The notes: generated from the sequence alone by a model not told the origin. A stretch of DNA of 64,000 nt from Nageia nagi (GCA_050084985.1 JBITNC010000001.1:197656001-197720000), one strand, 5' to 3'. Positions 11,294-24,686 are shown, counted from the first letter of the stretch. Made by a program: numbers and translations.

Positions 11294-11302
11294 AAGGGGG
11301 AG
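11294..11302 (+). promoter_or_regulatory. Polypurine tract, Copia-I
   Basis: AAGGGGGAG directly before the 3' LTR. Equivalent tracts: 32876-32884, 43672-43680 and 49105-49113. Confidence 0.9.
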
Positions 11303-11796
11303 TGTTGGAATGTATAATGCATTATTGTAAAGGTTTGTATTAAATCTTCTATGTAAGTTCACTAATACTTAAGGGTATCATTTGATACCCTAAGTATTTA
11401 AGTGAATATGATAATGTAACTTATCCTACACTCTATGTCATGAGCATGCCCCTTGGGTAAAAGGATGTGCATGTCATGCTATTGTACATTGGATAAAAGG
11501 GTGATCCAAAGAGAGATTTTGGCCTATAAATAGAAGGCTCCCTCTTTGTGATTACACACCAATTGTAGAGTAAAGTTATGCTATAGGATAGAAGTGTAGG
11601 AGATAAGACTAGGAGAATTGTAAGAGAGTTGTATTTGTGGTTGAAGTAAAGATCTAGTTAATGGATGTACTCCTAGTTGGAGGAACCACTTACATCTTGT
11701 GTTGTGAGATTACTTCGTGAGTTTGTTAGATGTAATTGAGAGCTTTCATGTGATCTTGGTTGATTAGGAATTATCTTGTTAGTGTTAGTTCTTTCA
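11303..11796 (+). repeat. Copia-I 3' LTR
   Basis: 494 bp, TGTTGG to TTTCA, partner of 4846-5340. TATA box at 11525-11533; U3 inverted repeats at 11358-11406 and 11439-11478. Confidence 0.95.
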
Positions 11797-11801
11797 TTTT
11801 A

Positions 11802-12280
11802 GGCTAACATACATAGTTCAAAATTTCAAAATTTCTTCTTCTCTATTTCTTTGGATATATAATTTCACTTCTTTCCATTACACCTCCAAAGAGGGGTAAA
11901 ATGTAGTCACCTAAATATGATTTCTATTTAATACAATATCATATTTTAGGTAACAAGGGCATAAAAGGTGTAAAAATTATTAAAAATGATAAAAAATAAA
12001 CATAATCAATGTAATTGATGCTAATATTAAGAAAAACACCTGAAGCTATGTAATTAATTATAAATCTCAAAAAGCAAGGCACTCATCTATAAAAAAGATT
12101 AAAAGCTAAATATTTCATATTAGATAATTGAATATCATATAGTTCAACTTATGATTGTTCCACCATCCAAATAATAATAGTGTTTTATAACACCATGTAT
12201 CTGAGGATCTATTATCTTCTCTTCACATTAATATCATATTGATTGAGTTCATTTTCATTTTTATTATATTTAGAGTTATT
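11802..12280. other. No gene seen between Copia-I and element B
   Basis: AT-rich, no recognised domain or repeat. Before the two insertions it would have been continuous with 4129-4845 on one side and 18763 onward on the other. Confidence 0.6.
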
Positions 12281-12285
12281 AATGT

Positions 12286-13104
12286 TTTTAACACTTAAAA
12301 GTGGTCCCCTTAACATGGTACCACTTAGGTATAACATTACATACATATTTAATCACATTTAATCATATTTTACCTTAATATCACATATTTTTTAGGTTGT
12401 GTTCTTATGTTTTATATTAGGTACATCAAGATGACTTCAACCAATATTCAAAGGTCTAAATGGTGATTCATGCCTAATATAAATCTAAGTATCTCTAATC
12501 GGGGGAAAGCATATCAAGATTGCATCTCAATACCTAGTACCCTACTCTTAGGTGTTTGTAAATGTCACCTATCGAGATTGAAATCTTTTTATCACTAGAG
12601 CATATATCTATCATCTATATTTACGATTGTATGCTTATCTTGAATTATCGATATTCTTCTATGCACCTACTCTTGGTGGAAAAATCTACCCATCAAGAAT
12701 CCTAACATTTGCGCTAAAGTGCATGCCTGTGTTATTATTTCTGAACATAATGCCTGGGTTAGTATGTGCACCTATGCTTCCATTCTTTCTATTGTTAGCC
12801 ATGGGGTTCATACATCAAGATCAATCTCTCATTGACAAGTTCATCTGACATATATTCAACGTCAATAAAAGTAAGGACACCTAGGTATTTATCTTACACT
12901 TGATTTTAATCTCTTTAGTGTGTATAACTCATTTTACATCTTGACATCAATGTAATTTGCTATTTTTGTTACTACCCTTTTGTATTCCCTTATTCATGTA
13001 TGTTTATCTAAGTTAATTAGCTTAGATTTATCATACAATAAATGTTTATGTGCTTTTAGTTCATTTAGAGGTAAACCCTAGGTGTACCAAAATACATATT
13101 AACA
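12286..13104 (+). repeat. Element B 5' LTR
   Basis: About 819 bp. Starts TTTTAACACT (from TGTTGACACC) and ends ATTAACA. A TGG at 13108-13110 follows three bases later and could start the primer site, but I cannot assign the tRNA. Confidence 0.8.
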
Positions 13105-13787
13105 TATTGGTGGCCACCTTTCATAGCATATCCATATTCTAATTAGGGTTAGAAAGTGTTGCTTGAATCTACTTCAAATTTTTAATTTTAGGGCATTATA
13201 TTTTCTATGGAATTTTTCATAGGAAGCCCTAGCTTGTGTTGGCTATTTATTTGCCTTAATTTTCTGCAAAATTAGAAAGCCTTATTTATTTTAAATCATT
13301 AAATATTTTAGGGTATTTTTATTTTATGGAATTTTATTTTTACTCTAAACCCTAGATTTTGAGCCCAATTTTAGAAAAAATGGTGGCTCTTTGTGCTCTA
13401 GAATTTTGCCTAAACCTTAGATATTCGTGGTAGGCAACTATTAGAACATAAGATTGGGTTTATTTGCTTGCATTTTCATGCAATTTTAAGTTGAAGAAAT
13501 TTTATGGAATTTCATTTTTTCATTAAACCCTTGATTTTGAAGGTTGTTTTGACCAATTTGGTAAGTTTTTGCATTGGAAAATTTTATCACATCCATATAT
13601 AATTATTATTGGGACATAGTGGTGATTTTTGAAAGTCATGTCTTGCACATAATGGCTGACTAATGATCCTTTAATGAATTATGTAAAATATTATTTGTTA
13701 CATTAATAATCTTATCTTGTATAATATATCACATATGTATATCATGCTTTATCATATCATTTTTTTGCTCTATGTGCTATCAAACTA

Positions 13788-14776
13788 ATGTGTGTGATAG
13801 GAATAATATTATGTATTATTTTATATATAACATTATATGCTATCTTTGATCATAAACATACACCTACTACAAATTTCAAAGATGATAAGCTTCATGATGT
13901 AAGTAACATACCTATGAAAATTGAGAATAATGATATTATTATGGAACATGTTGCTCATGATATTGTTGATGAAAATATTGCTTTAGATAATGATCATGTT
14001 ATTTCTTTACAAGTATTTTTGAAATTGATGATATGACTATTTTTATTTCATCCATTAGTGATGTTGATATTCAAACTAATGATAATGATAGTTAAGATAT
14101 TATGATTAATGATACTTCTTTGAATGATACTAGTCATGATGATAGGTTTATCACTGATGATGCTAATCTTACAACTAAAGATGATTTAGATGACCCTATT
14201 ATGTATAATAAACATCAACACCCACACTCATCTCAGGTTTCACTCTCAACTCAGCGTTCACACTCATCTCGATGTTCATGTTCATATTCTACATGGTATT
14301 GCACTTCTTATTCTAACACTGATGTTTCTATGAGTGATATAACACATGAATCATTTTATAATTTGCCAATGAATCCTACAAAAATGTTGCTAGCTGGCAT
14401 TAAAAAAGGTTTGATAAAATTCAAAGATGGAAAATTATATCATGAAACCAAAAGAAAGCCTAGTTGGTATATAAAGAATCATTTTTGCTTGTATAATAGA
14501 GTTAAAGGTCATTCAACTGATGGATGTATTAACATGAAAAGAAAATTGCATCAACTCTTAGAAAGTGGAAAAATTACTTATTACAATAGTGAAATTCTTG
14601 TTGTACATAAATTTGATGATACTAATAATATATTAGATACTAATGATGACATTACTGTTAATGCTAATACTACTAATGAGCTTGTTAAAGATAATGATGC
14701 ATTAATAGATTTGCTAGTACAAGCACACATGGCTCAAGAAGAGCAAGAATTCTTTCGCTTGGCAGAGAAGTTGTAA
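13788..14776 (+). pseudogene. Gag-like protein of element B
   Basis: Two neighbouring frames (13788-14036 and 14102-14776). The second gives 224 codons, very rich in Asp, Asn, Ser and Thr, with a His/Ser/Cys-rich patch near residues 38-75. Its C-terminal half has 'FCLYNRVKGHSTDGC' followed by 'MKRKLHQLLESGKI', the C-x-Y-x(4)-GH-x-T-x(2)-C zinc-knuckle-like pattern seen at the end of Gag in many plant Ty3 elements. The first frame starts with a hydrophobic stretch (IILCIILYITLYAIF) and may be a frameshifted N-terminal part. Gag identity is an inference from the zinc-finger region; the rest is unrecognised. Confidence 0.6.
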
Positions 14777-17040
14777 CATTCATTCATTCTCAAAAATACA
14801 TGTGATAAATATGGAGAGAAAATAACAATTAGGTTTGGTAAAGTAGTATGTCAAATTAATTAATGTTACATAATACTTTTTCTTTATCATATAGATTAGG
14901 AATGCATTATAATATAGGCTAGGCAACATTTTCATATAAGATAGATTACATTACATGTTTCATTTATATTTATTTCCCATTTCTAGGTTGGGTGTATAAT
15001 TAACCTTCATGTATGTTCTTTTTCACCTTTGTAGGTTGGTGGCATAATTAACCTTTATGTGTGTTCTTTCCCTTTTGTTGGTTGTGGGAAAAATTAACCA
15101 TCATTTTGTTCAGTCACATCCACATGTCTTGTTGGTCACATTGTATGCATTCATCCAAGGCATTAATGTTTATTCAATTCATTTGTATTTTTAAAAATTC
15201 TCAAAGGCCTTATCAAGTGAAATCATTCATAAAAATTAGGCATTTCAAATCAAAAATATTTGGGAACAAACATGTTAGGATCATATTAACATGGTAAGTT
15301 TGCAGGACAAATTTGAGTATGTGATTATTCAAGAAGCTCAATGAAAATGTTGAGATAATTGATTAGAATAATCAAATATATTTTATATTTGGATAAATAT
15401 TTAAAAATCACATGATTTAAAAAAAATCACCTCAAAATTCTTTATAGATCAAAAGTTATGATCATTAGACATTTTCAGATATAGAAAGAATAAAATAGGT
15501 CTATTCTTGCCCCTAAATTAATCATTTTTTTCTCAAAATGTGATCAAGTTTGATATTTTATAAAAATAATGTTATTTGTTCTTTGTTATATAAAAAGAAT
15601 TAGGTTAATCTCATATGTTTAGTAAAAGTTATGCTTCTTGCAAGATTGCTAGTTTTTTAACAATTCTGGGTTTTGCACGAATGAGTTAGTCATGAACCAA
15701 GAAGCTCAAAATCATGAAAAGGAAAAATAAGCATCTCATATCTAAAGGTACACATTATATAATATTTTTTAACATTATTTGATCATTATTTATCGTAGTT
15801 GCATGCAATTTGAAGTTATTTCAAGTATATATGCGTAGTTATCAACAAATCATAGAAAAACAATTATCAACAAACTATAACAATGTCAACCATGTAAGTT
15901 TTTGTTTTTAAAATATAAGATCAGCATACATTAGGTTGCATATCATTTAAATTAATTTCAAGAAAGCATTTGGTTACCATGGAAAATCTCATCAAATATT
16001 TCAATCTTGCTATCTTTGCATCTTCATCTTATCAATCACTTTTTTTTTTTTTTTTTTGGCATCTATTAATGCTTATCACTTCATCAATTCTTCTTATTTC
16101 ATTTGATTTTTGTCTCTTGTTCTCTAATCAATATTATTAAAATTTTCAATGTTAAATAAATGTATCATATGAATTCAGTATTTGGAATTAGTATATGCAT
16201 TAATTCAGAATTTGGTCATGTATGAATCAATTTTGGGTTCAACATTTTCGAATCAGATTTGGTCTCAGTTATCAGAAATTAAAATGAACATATTAGAATA
16301 AATAGAAGGATCAAATGATATAAATTACCAATCAAAATATGAACATATCCCAAAACCTACATTGGGCCATATGAATAACTCAGCATTAGCACTAATGCCA
16401 ACATTGGTGTTACCATTTTTAGCTCAGATCAGAGTAGTTTAGTGATCAAATTTAGAATTAGTTGACATTAATATCAATCAAATTTCAATTAGAAGCATAA
16501 TATTAGATCATGATAGTCATAAATCAGTTGAATGACTAGCATTTGCGATAATAATAACATCCATGCTAAGGCAACCTACATTTTGTATCACAATGCAAGC
16601 CCTAGGGGCATGCACTTAGGCATTTATTAGGAATATTTTCTTTCTCTTGATCTTTTATGGCTTATTTATGTATGCTGCTATGATCGTAATCACATACATG
16701 CTTATTTGATTGGAAAACAAAATCAATTTTTTGCTAAGTAAAATGTATATCTTTGCACATGTTTAACAAATGACATCATTTCTAGTTTGGCTAAAACAAA
16801 ATTATTTCTTTATGATCATATTCTTGCTAATGTAAAAATGCATATACACTTCATTCGTTACATTCTTGCTTTATCATAATCATTTGATAAATATGTTATC
16901 ATAATCATTAGCATATTTCTTCATGTATTTACATGCATAATAAATACATGCAAACTATTTTTACCATGCTTTGTTATGGCTATACCACTTTGCTTGATTA
17001 ATCATATCCTTGTTGGATGGATGTTAAATAATCATCACTA
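14777..17040. other. Element B internal, no gene recognised
   Basis: AT-rich, no domain detected. The frame at 15061-15297 is not supported. A run of T lies at 16040-16058. Around 15000-15100 the phrase 'ttggtgg/ttgggtg...ataattaacct' is repeated three times at about 60-bp spacing. Confidence 0.5.
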
Positions 17041-17054
17041 TTTTGTGATCACTT

Positions 17055-17486
17055 GGTTGGGACTAAATCAACCATTATTTTGGGTTAGTTTGTTGATTTG
17101 GACTAAACCAATCATCATTCTAATGGCCACATAATCATTTTCTTGTTTGGGACTAAACTAACCATTTTCTTAGGTTAGTTTGTCGATTGGGACTAAACCA
17201 ATCAACAATCTAATGTCCATATAATCATTGGTACTATAATCATATACATGGTTGGGATTAAAATAACCATGCTTTGAGTCATATTTGTTGGTTGGGTCTC
17301 AACTAACCATCACCTTTAAATCATATTTAAAAATGGTGCATGTACCTCGTGATGATGACTAGCATATCACATAATGGTTGGAAAATGTTCAAACCAACCA
17401 TGTCTTAGAGTTACCTTTGTTGGTTGGGTATAAACTAATCTCCACTGTTATTATGATCATCTTGGTTGGTTGGGTTTAAACTAACC
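17055..17486 (+). repeat. Array of short inverted repeats in element B
   Basis: About nine related 19-25 nt palindromic units built on a 'TTGGGACTAAACCAA' core. Examples: 17055-17073 (GGTTG/CAACC ends), 17185-17203 (GATTGG/CCAATC), 17248-17272 (CATGGTT/AACCATG) and 17376-17399 (GGTTGG/CCAACC). A related unit is at about 306-323 in element A. Confidence 0.8.
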
Positions 17487-17519
17487 ATCACCTTTGTATC
17501 TCTTTATGATCCTATGTTA

Positions 17520-17860
17520 AATATGGGAATGTGGTATGTACCTCATGATGATGTTGGCATGTCTTATGAGCCTATGTTATATCTAGGAATGATGCACCTC
17601 ATGATGATGTTGGTATGTCTTGTCTATATCTAGGAATGGGGCATGTACCCTATGATGATGTATGATATCTCTTTATTATCTCCTTTGTTGATTGAGATAT
17701 TAACCATCATAGCTTGCTTTATGATCATATGTTTGCATATAGGAATAGGGCATGTACCTCATGATGATGTAAGCATATCTTATTATAATTTTGCATGTTG
17801 CATCTAAGAATGGGGCATGTACCCATGATCATGTTGACACACCTTATTATGATCTTGTAT
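17520..17860 (+). repeat. Repeats of 'atgtacctcatgatgatg' type in element B
   Basis: Imperfect repetition of 'aggaatg.ggcatgtacctcatgatgatgt' about every 55-70 bp (for example 17535, 17585, 17640, 17745 and 17810), also seen near 17340 and in element A near 468. Confidence 0.75.
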
Positions 17861-18288
17861 GTATGAATCTAAGAGTGAAACATTGAGTATTTCTATTATG
17901 ATATAAATCTAATAATAGGATATTTGATGTTCTCAAGATAATATATGCATATTACATTTATTTCATCCTTGCTCTTACATGCTATATCATTTATGATGAA
18001 ATGAACTATTATGATGATTTACTCTCATTATTAATGCTATATGTTTTGTGAGTTAACAATCATATATCTACTTGGAAGTGTTTACCTCTCATTTTCAAGT
18101 TTTATTTTTTTCTCTTGGTTGATTCTACTTCATGCAAGCCATTACATCTCACAACAAATGAAAAAAGGGGGCAATATATATCATCAAATCCTTGATGATT
18201 CGAACAAGTAAACCAGGGAAATATTAAATTTCTCTTCTCTTTACCTTTACTTCCTTTGCAAGCAAAATTTCATTTCAAGATTCATTCT

Positions 18289-18757
18289 CATTAACACCTA
18301 AAAGTGGTCCCCTTGACATAGTCCCACTTAGGAAAACTCTACTCATCAAGAACCTTAGCATCCGTGCTAAAGTGCATGCCCATGTTGTTGTTTCTAGAAC
18401 TAGAACTCATGCTAGTGTGTGCACCTGTGCTATCATTTTTTCAACTATTTTTCATGGGGTTTGGATAAAAAGATCAATCTCTCTCTGTCAAGTTTGTCCT
18501 ACATATATTCAACCTCAACATAGGTAAGGACACACATGTATTTATCTTAAACTTGATTCCAATCTCTTTAGTGCGTGTAGATAATTTTACATCTTGATAT
18601 CAATGTACTTCACTATTTTTATTACTGCACTTTTGTATTCCTTTATTCAAGTATGTTTATATGAGTTAATTAGCTTAGGTTTATCATATAGTAAATGTTT
18701 ATGTGCTTTTAGTTCATTTAGAGGTAAATCCTAGGTGTACCAAAACACATATCAACA
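18289..18757 (+). repeat. Element B 3' LTR, internally deleted
   Basis: 469 bp. Compared with 12286-13104 it has lost about 340 bp after 'gtcccacttagg' (about 18331), rejoining at the 'actcatcaagaacc' region. Both outer ends are kept. Ends ATCAACA. Confidence 0.8.
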
Positions 18758-18762
18758 AATGT

Positions 18763-21700
18763 TATGCAAGGGATGATCTCAAGGCATGCACACCTGATCC
18801 TTTGATCTATAAACCCTCAGATCCATATGATAACTTCATCTCACATGAAGCACATCAAATTTGATGAAAAGAGCATCTAATATTGACTAGGAATTGTATA
18901 CATTTCCATATTTATCTTTATAATACCTTATTTGCTATTTGATAGCATAATAGCATTTTATCTTATTATAATTTATTATTTGACAACTACACCCATTTTC
19001 TTTCATTCTACCATTTTCATCATGTTTACATTTAATTTTCCTAAGAGCATATTGTAGATACTAAAAAATAGCACTTTTTAAATAGATATGTTTTTATGAC
19101 ATTGATATGTCTTAACTCATTGTTTGATTTATTCTTGATGTTTATTATACAAAATCAAACTACTCAAAAGTCCAAAATAGAGAAAAAGACACTTAAAACA
19201 TAAATATTAGTAAAAGTGGGTATCTAGTCCAAATAACTTAAGTTGACTCAAGTGGTATATAACTCAAAGTTAAATTAGATAATCCTCTCCTAATTAATTT
19301 GCTCACTTACACACTTATAAGTTTTGCTCTCACACCTTGCTCCAAGATACATTGCTAGGGTTTTGAGATAAGGGTTTGAAGGATTTACTCTATGAATCTC
19401 CATCAAATCTCTCAAATTTTGCTTCCACACTCATGAGGTAATATTTATATGGTGTTTCTATGGTTGAATTGAATTATTATTTTATGTATTTAGTGTATTC
19501 AAGGTTCTTACTATGATTTGAAGATAATACAACCATGGAAGAACTTGGGAAGACCTACTGTTTGTATCCTCCATAAAATTATATGCATATAGTATGTTGT
19601 TAGCTTAAAATTATATTATCTTGCATTTTCACCATTGATTGAACTCATAATAGCTTAAACACATGTTGTGAACATCCATTAGATCACATGGGTATCCTTG
19701 GATCAAAATTGATCCAAGGGTTTCAAGTGTTAGATGTCATTTTTAGCCACCTAAACATGTAAAGATCAACTCCATAGTTTAAATCCATCATAAAAATTAT
19801 TCAAAGAGAATTTAGACACAAGCATTTGCACAAATTAGCATATATAATTTATTTTTTCTTAATGATTTAAGGGCTAGGGGGCTCACATGCCATTTGGAGT
19901 GAGGAGACTCACTCCATGCTCACCTAGGTACCTCAAAGGGCCTATGTTGGAGGTCCCTCTACCTGTTTAGATGTATTTATAGTTTATTTATATTCTTGCA
20001 AAGTTTTAGCTTATTATTCAAAGATTTGAACATACCTTTATCAATTTTTCTACCTAATGCTCATTAAGAAAAGCATAGTTGTGTAATTTGAGGTTTGTAT
20101 GTGCATATGACTTGTTTATGCATGTTAGATCACATATAACACAAATTTTAACCTACATTAAATGGTGAATTAGATGTAAACCAGTAACAACCTTTGAATT
20201 AGGTATTTTTCTCATCTTTTCCTTGAATTTTCAAATTTTTCTTGTATTTTGAATTTCTTAATTTTCTTATTTTTCACCCACCTAAGTGGAAAAAACATGT
20301 AAAGCATATGGAATTTAAGATCAATTTTGAGCAAGATTTTGATATGATAATCTAAGTAGAGAGGTAGATCAAATATTAGATAGCTTTGATATATCAATTT
20401 TTTCCTGGACATGATCCAATTCACACTTGGTCATAATCACATCATGCCTAGAAATAGAGGCAAAAAGTTGCAAAGAGGTTTCAGATCCAAAAATGAACTT
20501 TAGGCTAGGTGCATCATGCCCTATCCTAGTCATACCATCCCCTAAAGTTAGTTAGCTAGGTGCATCATGCCCTAAAGTTAGTTAGCTATGTGCATCGCAC
20601 CCAAATCCCAGACCCCTAGGCACACCATGCCTTGACCATAGGCATACCATACCTTGTAAATGGTCCATTTCAAGCTTTGATTTTAGTATCAAACATACTG
20701 CACCTAGAATAGAGGCCTTATTTTCTCAAAAAAGTTATAGACATGGTTCAAACCACACCTAGAAATAAAGACCACTTTTTCTTAGTCGAGATGTGGCTCA
20801 GACCGCACCTTAAGATTAGTGTGTCTCAACTTTTCAATTTTTAGTGACAAACTTGTAATAGGGTGAAGTTTTTTGGCTTGTCATAGCCAAACATAGTTGT
20901 GTAATGGTGTAGGGGATGTGTTTATACTCATGATAGAGTGTGCATCCATTGTTGCTTTTGATTTTGCAATTTTGCTTTGGTGATTGGATGTAGCTTATTT
21001 AAAAGATCTCTTATTTGGGAGGGACTTGTAACCTACTTAGCTTTACACCTAGAGCAAGAGGAAATGTTTGAGTTTGGGTAAGACTTTGAATTCTTTTTTG
21101 GACCTAGTTTATACTACTTCATTTCTGAGTACATCCTAGGCTTGCCTTCTTTTATGTTGTGTGGTAGCAAAATTGCATTCATCCTTGGGAGGTATTGTTG
21201 TATACATAAGAAATTTACTTGGGATTTAAAACTTGTATCTTAAATCAAAATTTATTTACTTATTAGTAACTTTCTTGCTCTTTGTTGATGAGTGCATCAA
21301 AAATTGTTGCTTTACTTCATTTCATTTTAAAAAGAAATTTGTTAAAAAGAGCATACTTGGGAAAGGATTACAAACATTGTTGAGGGAGTAGTGTGCACTT
21401 CATATTAATTGCATCTCATATTTGCTTTTTGGACTTAAGTCCACCATAATCCTAGGGAATTACTATGGCAAGTGGACTTGATTAACATGACCTAACCCAT
21501 AATCAAAGATGAAAATCAAGTTAGGAGCTCCCATCCATTTGGCATAGCTTCCTATAGAGGATACCAGAGAACCCATGCAAAATGATCTACACTTTTAGAA
21601 GATTGATCCTTTTCCTTGATAAAAACTTGACTGTTAGGAAACATAAAAAATATTGTATTAGAAAGAATAAGTGCATTAAAAATTATCAAAACTAAAAAGA

Positions 21701-21980
21701 TAAGAGTCAAAATTGAACAAAGAAAAGATTAGAGAAACTGAGTGAAAATTGCTATCTATAATCATTGCTATATTCATAGAGTTTTTCAGCATCATCCTAA
21801 GTGTTTATTTTAATCTTCCATCAAACTAAAAAAGAATAAGTTTCTGAAAAAATCATAAGCTTTGTGTTTGGTTTTTGTTTCATTCTTATTTGTACTTTGA
21901 CTTCAATTGTACTCATAGTTTTTAAAAGTTCCACATTGTAGTTGTGTGAAAATGGAGCCTGATCTATATAAGGATTCAAT
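18763..21980. other. No supported gene; possible LTR/leader of a Ty3 element
   Basis: About 3.2 kb, AT-rich, without a recognised domain. It lies upstream of a gag fragment in the same orientation, so it may be that element's LTR and leader, but I could not define ends. A 30-bp unit beginning 'cctaaagttagttagct' is tandemly doubled at 20541-20600 among several 'gcatcatgcc' phrases. Frames at 20212-20424 (minus) and 21903-22166 (minus) are not convincing. Confidence 0.4.
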
Positions 21981-21995
21981 ATGGTATGAAGATTC

Positions 21996-22890
21996 CCTTT
22001 TGGGAATGGTGGAATAATAACTCAAAGAAAAAAGAAGGATGAAATTGAGGTAAAGGATGAGCCAAAAAATAGTGTGGAAAATTAGTCCACTATCTTTCAC
22101 AAGGCTCTCCAAACCTTTCAAAACCTTACACCTGACCAAATGGCAAGAGTGATTGAGGAACTTCATAACTTAGGTGGTCCTAGACCACAAGCTTCTCCAT
22201 AAGCGTGGGGAATGCCTAGAGATATTCTAGTTTGGTTTGATAATTACAATAGTACCATAATGAATGAGAGTGTACCTCACATTGCTATTAGTACATCTAT
22301 ATCTCCTCCCATACTTAATAAAAAAGATCCAAATGAAAATAATTGGTACCAAGATATGATGGATAAAATGTAAATAATATTTCTTAACCAGCCATCTCAC
22401 AAAATGAACTTAATCCACCATAAACATCAATTACACAAAATGTTTACTAAGGTTGGTTTCCACCTCAAGAATTCAAACTATCCACCAACCAAGACACCAC
22501 ATTTAAAATCCCTCAACCATACAAAGAACCTTCGGTTATGAAGAATTTACAACCAAATATAGATTTGCTCAACTTTTAAAAGAATATCTAACAAGCATAA
22601 GAAATCTTCAACCAGAGGTTATCATAAGAGAAGCTTGTAATCCCTCTACCTCCACCTAAAGTTGAACAATAATACTTTCAAAATATAATACCCAACTTCC
22701 AAAATGTTCTTCAACACAACACACCTCCACCATTTCAAAGGGTTATGAAATCTAACCAAGATAATTCTTCCCAACACATTGCCTTCCAAAATTCACCAAA
22801 TACCAAAAACTATAATGTCAATAATTTTCAAGGTATGACAAGAGTACACAGAGGACTAAATTAGATCAAAGATAAGCTTGGCAATGATAC
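21996..22890 (+). pseudogene. Ty3/gypsy gag N-terminal fragment (unusual Gln/Pro/Asn-rich)
   Basis: One frame is open for about 124 codons with only two stops and a sensible peptide (KALQTFQNLTPDQMARVIEE, then 'HNLGGPRPQAS' and 'DILVWFDNYNSTI'). After a frame change a Gln, Pro and Asn-rich part follows to about 22830, ending 'GMTRVHRGL'. The last 60 bp (22829-22888) match 59458-59517, next to the gag of the large minus-strand Ty3 element, which is why I read this as the N-terminal part of that family's Gag. No catalytic domain follows; homology ends abruptly at about 22890. Confidence 0.5.
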
Positions 22891-24593
22891 TCAATCATGT
22901 GGACTGGTGTTTGTTGCCTCTTTTATCTATATCTCTAGATCATAAAGAATTATGGTGTATATGGTGTGGGATCTCTATGATGTTGATGCCTTAAAACCTA
23001 TAGAATTAGATTATGTGCAAAGTATAGCATGTAATATAAGCTCATAGCATAACAGATCCTCAAATAGGTGGCATCTAGAAATACCAAAAGTATGATGTAT
23101 GGAAAAAATACCTATTAGAGAGATATGGTAGGGATGCAACCTTTAACTCCTCCATTTACAACCTGCAAGGACATAGAAAGGAGTGAAAGTTAACTTTTAG
23201 CAATAATTAAATCATTGTGATATTCAAGATACTTTAAAATATGAACCATGATAAATGATATTGCATTTAATATAACACATGGCATTACATTGTAATATCA
23301 ACTTTATCTTGACATTTGTAATGTTACTTTTTAATCTAAAATATGATTTATTAAATAAATAATAAATCATTTTTAGACATATACATTTTCCCCCTCTTTA
23401 TATATGAAATGAAAAGCATTGAAATTACATAATCCAAAGAATTTTATAGAAGTGAAAAATTTTCAAGGTTAAAGTAAACTTCCATTTTATGATTGCTATG
23501 TTGAATATGATATCTCATTTTTCTCCTTTTGGTCTTAGATTCACCTTGCACTAGTTTCTATGGGGTGATCAAGCTAAAATGACATCTTGTGTGCAGAGGA
23601 TTGATGGTACCTTTGAGGTCCTACTCTCAAGAATGATCTATGGAAACAAAAGAATTAATACCCACATAGATTACATCTATTAAAATAATAGTCAAATTAA
23701 GATCAAGGATAAAATTAATATAATATGTGTTGTTAGACTACTATTATTACAACTCATAGTCTATTAATAATCAAGATGATGAGGTGAAGACATGCCCCAA
23801 GCCTATGTTAAATACTATCAATAGATGACCTACAAATTTTGAAGGATTGTCCTCATGGGATTGCCATGGCCTAAAAGTTCAGATTGTATTAGTAAAACAT
23901 GTATTTATTTTCAATAACATGCATGAGAAATATAAATGACATATTTACACTTTTACCAAATATTCATAACAATAATGATCTAATAACTTATCAGATATAA
24001 AAAAAATTGCAATAAAAATCATTAATACTTACCATGTAGATGCCTTGAGGATAAGTTAGTACATTGTGGATGTCATGATTTTTAGGGAATTATTAGAACG
24101 TGTATTCAAGAAATTTGCTTAGCATTTTCATTAGAATGCATATTTGTGAAATAATAGCATTTTATAACATATATTCAACAAAATAATCAACTTACCCTTT
24201 TAACTTGAAATAATAGGTAAAAATAAGGCATCGACACTTAGGAAGGGCATCAATAAAATCATTGAATCGATTTTTCAAAAAGCAACAATAGAGATATAAC
24301 ATATTTCATTATATCTATAAATGATAATATTTAATGTTGTATATTAAAAATTTGAGATTTTAATGATAGAAAAATAGCTTAGGGTTTAGGAATGAATTGA
24401 TAAAAAAGAGGAAAAAGATAAAATAATTTATTATTTTTACCTACTCGCTTATTTGGAGGTCTACTGACTACTCATCTCTTTATTAACTGTGCATTTCCAT
24501 TGGTCCATTTCCATCTTTAAGCTTGTTTTCACCATGAAGTGGCATCCACTCTTCCCTGTTTGACCTTTTTGATTTGTTCTTCCTTGGGCTAAC
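22891..24593. other. No gene recognised; sequence upstream of the PMD gene
   Basis: AT-rich. It includes the region directly 5' of the PMD start codon, so the promoter of that gene, if it had its own, should lie here. No clear TATA-anchored structure could be singled out. A minus frame at 24483-24683 overlaps exon 1 and is a shadow. Confidence 0.4.
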
Positions 24594-24686
24594 ATGGCAG
24601 ATGCTAAATGGAGATCTATTGAGCATTACTTGGTGAGGAGAGAGTACATGGATGAGTACATCAAGAGTATCCCCATGAACCATGTG
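24594..24686 (+). pseudogene. Plant mobile domain gene, exon 1
   Basis: ATG at 24594 opens 31 codons (MADAKWRSIEHYLVRREYMD...) ending exactly at a GTGAGT donor (24687), phase 0. The intron runs to an AG at 25111-25112. The start is preferred because the ATG context is purine-rich and the exon ends at a good donor. Continued by the exon at 25113 and, after Copia-II, at 33342. Reading past the donor only adds intron-like T-rich sequence. Confidence 0.65.

Larger units (their letters stand above)
4846..11796 (+). mobile_element. Copia-I, Ty1/copia LTR retrotransposon, internally deleted
   Basis: About 6.95 kb, bounded by LTRs of 495 and 494 bp and a perfect target duplication TTTTA (4841-4845 and 11797-11801). 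Order: LTR, primer site, leader of about 2.9 kb, gag, protease, integrase, then a direct jump to the end of RNase H because the reverse transcriptase region is deleted, then a 3' noncoding region, polypurine tract and LTR. By eye the LTRs differ at about 19 sites plus one indel (about 4%), mostly transitions. It cannot move by itself. Same family as Copia-III. Confidence 0.95.
12286..18757 (+). mobile_element. Ty3-like element B, complete but without pol
   Basis: About 6.47 kb between two related LTRs, flanked by a perfect 5-bp duplication AATGT (12281-12285 and 18758-18762). It contains a gag-like frame but no protease, reverse transcriptase or integrase that I can find, so it would have depended on a related active element. 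Its 3' internal region is made of two short-repeat arrays. The gag zinc-finger pattern points to Ty3/gypsy. Confidence 0.85.
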
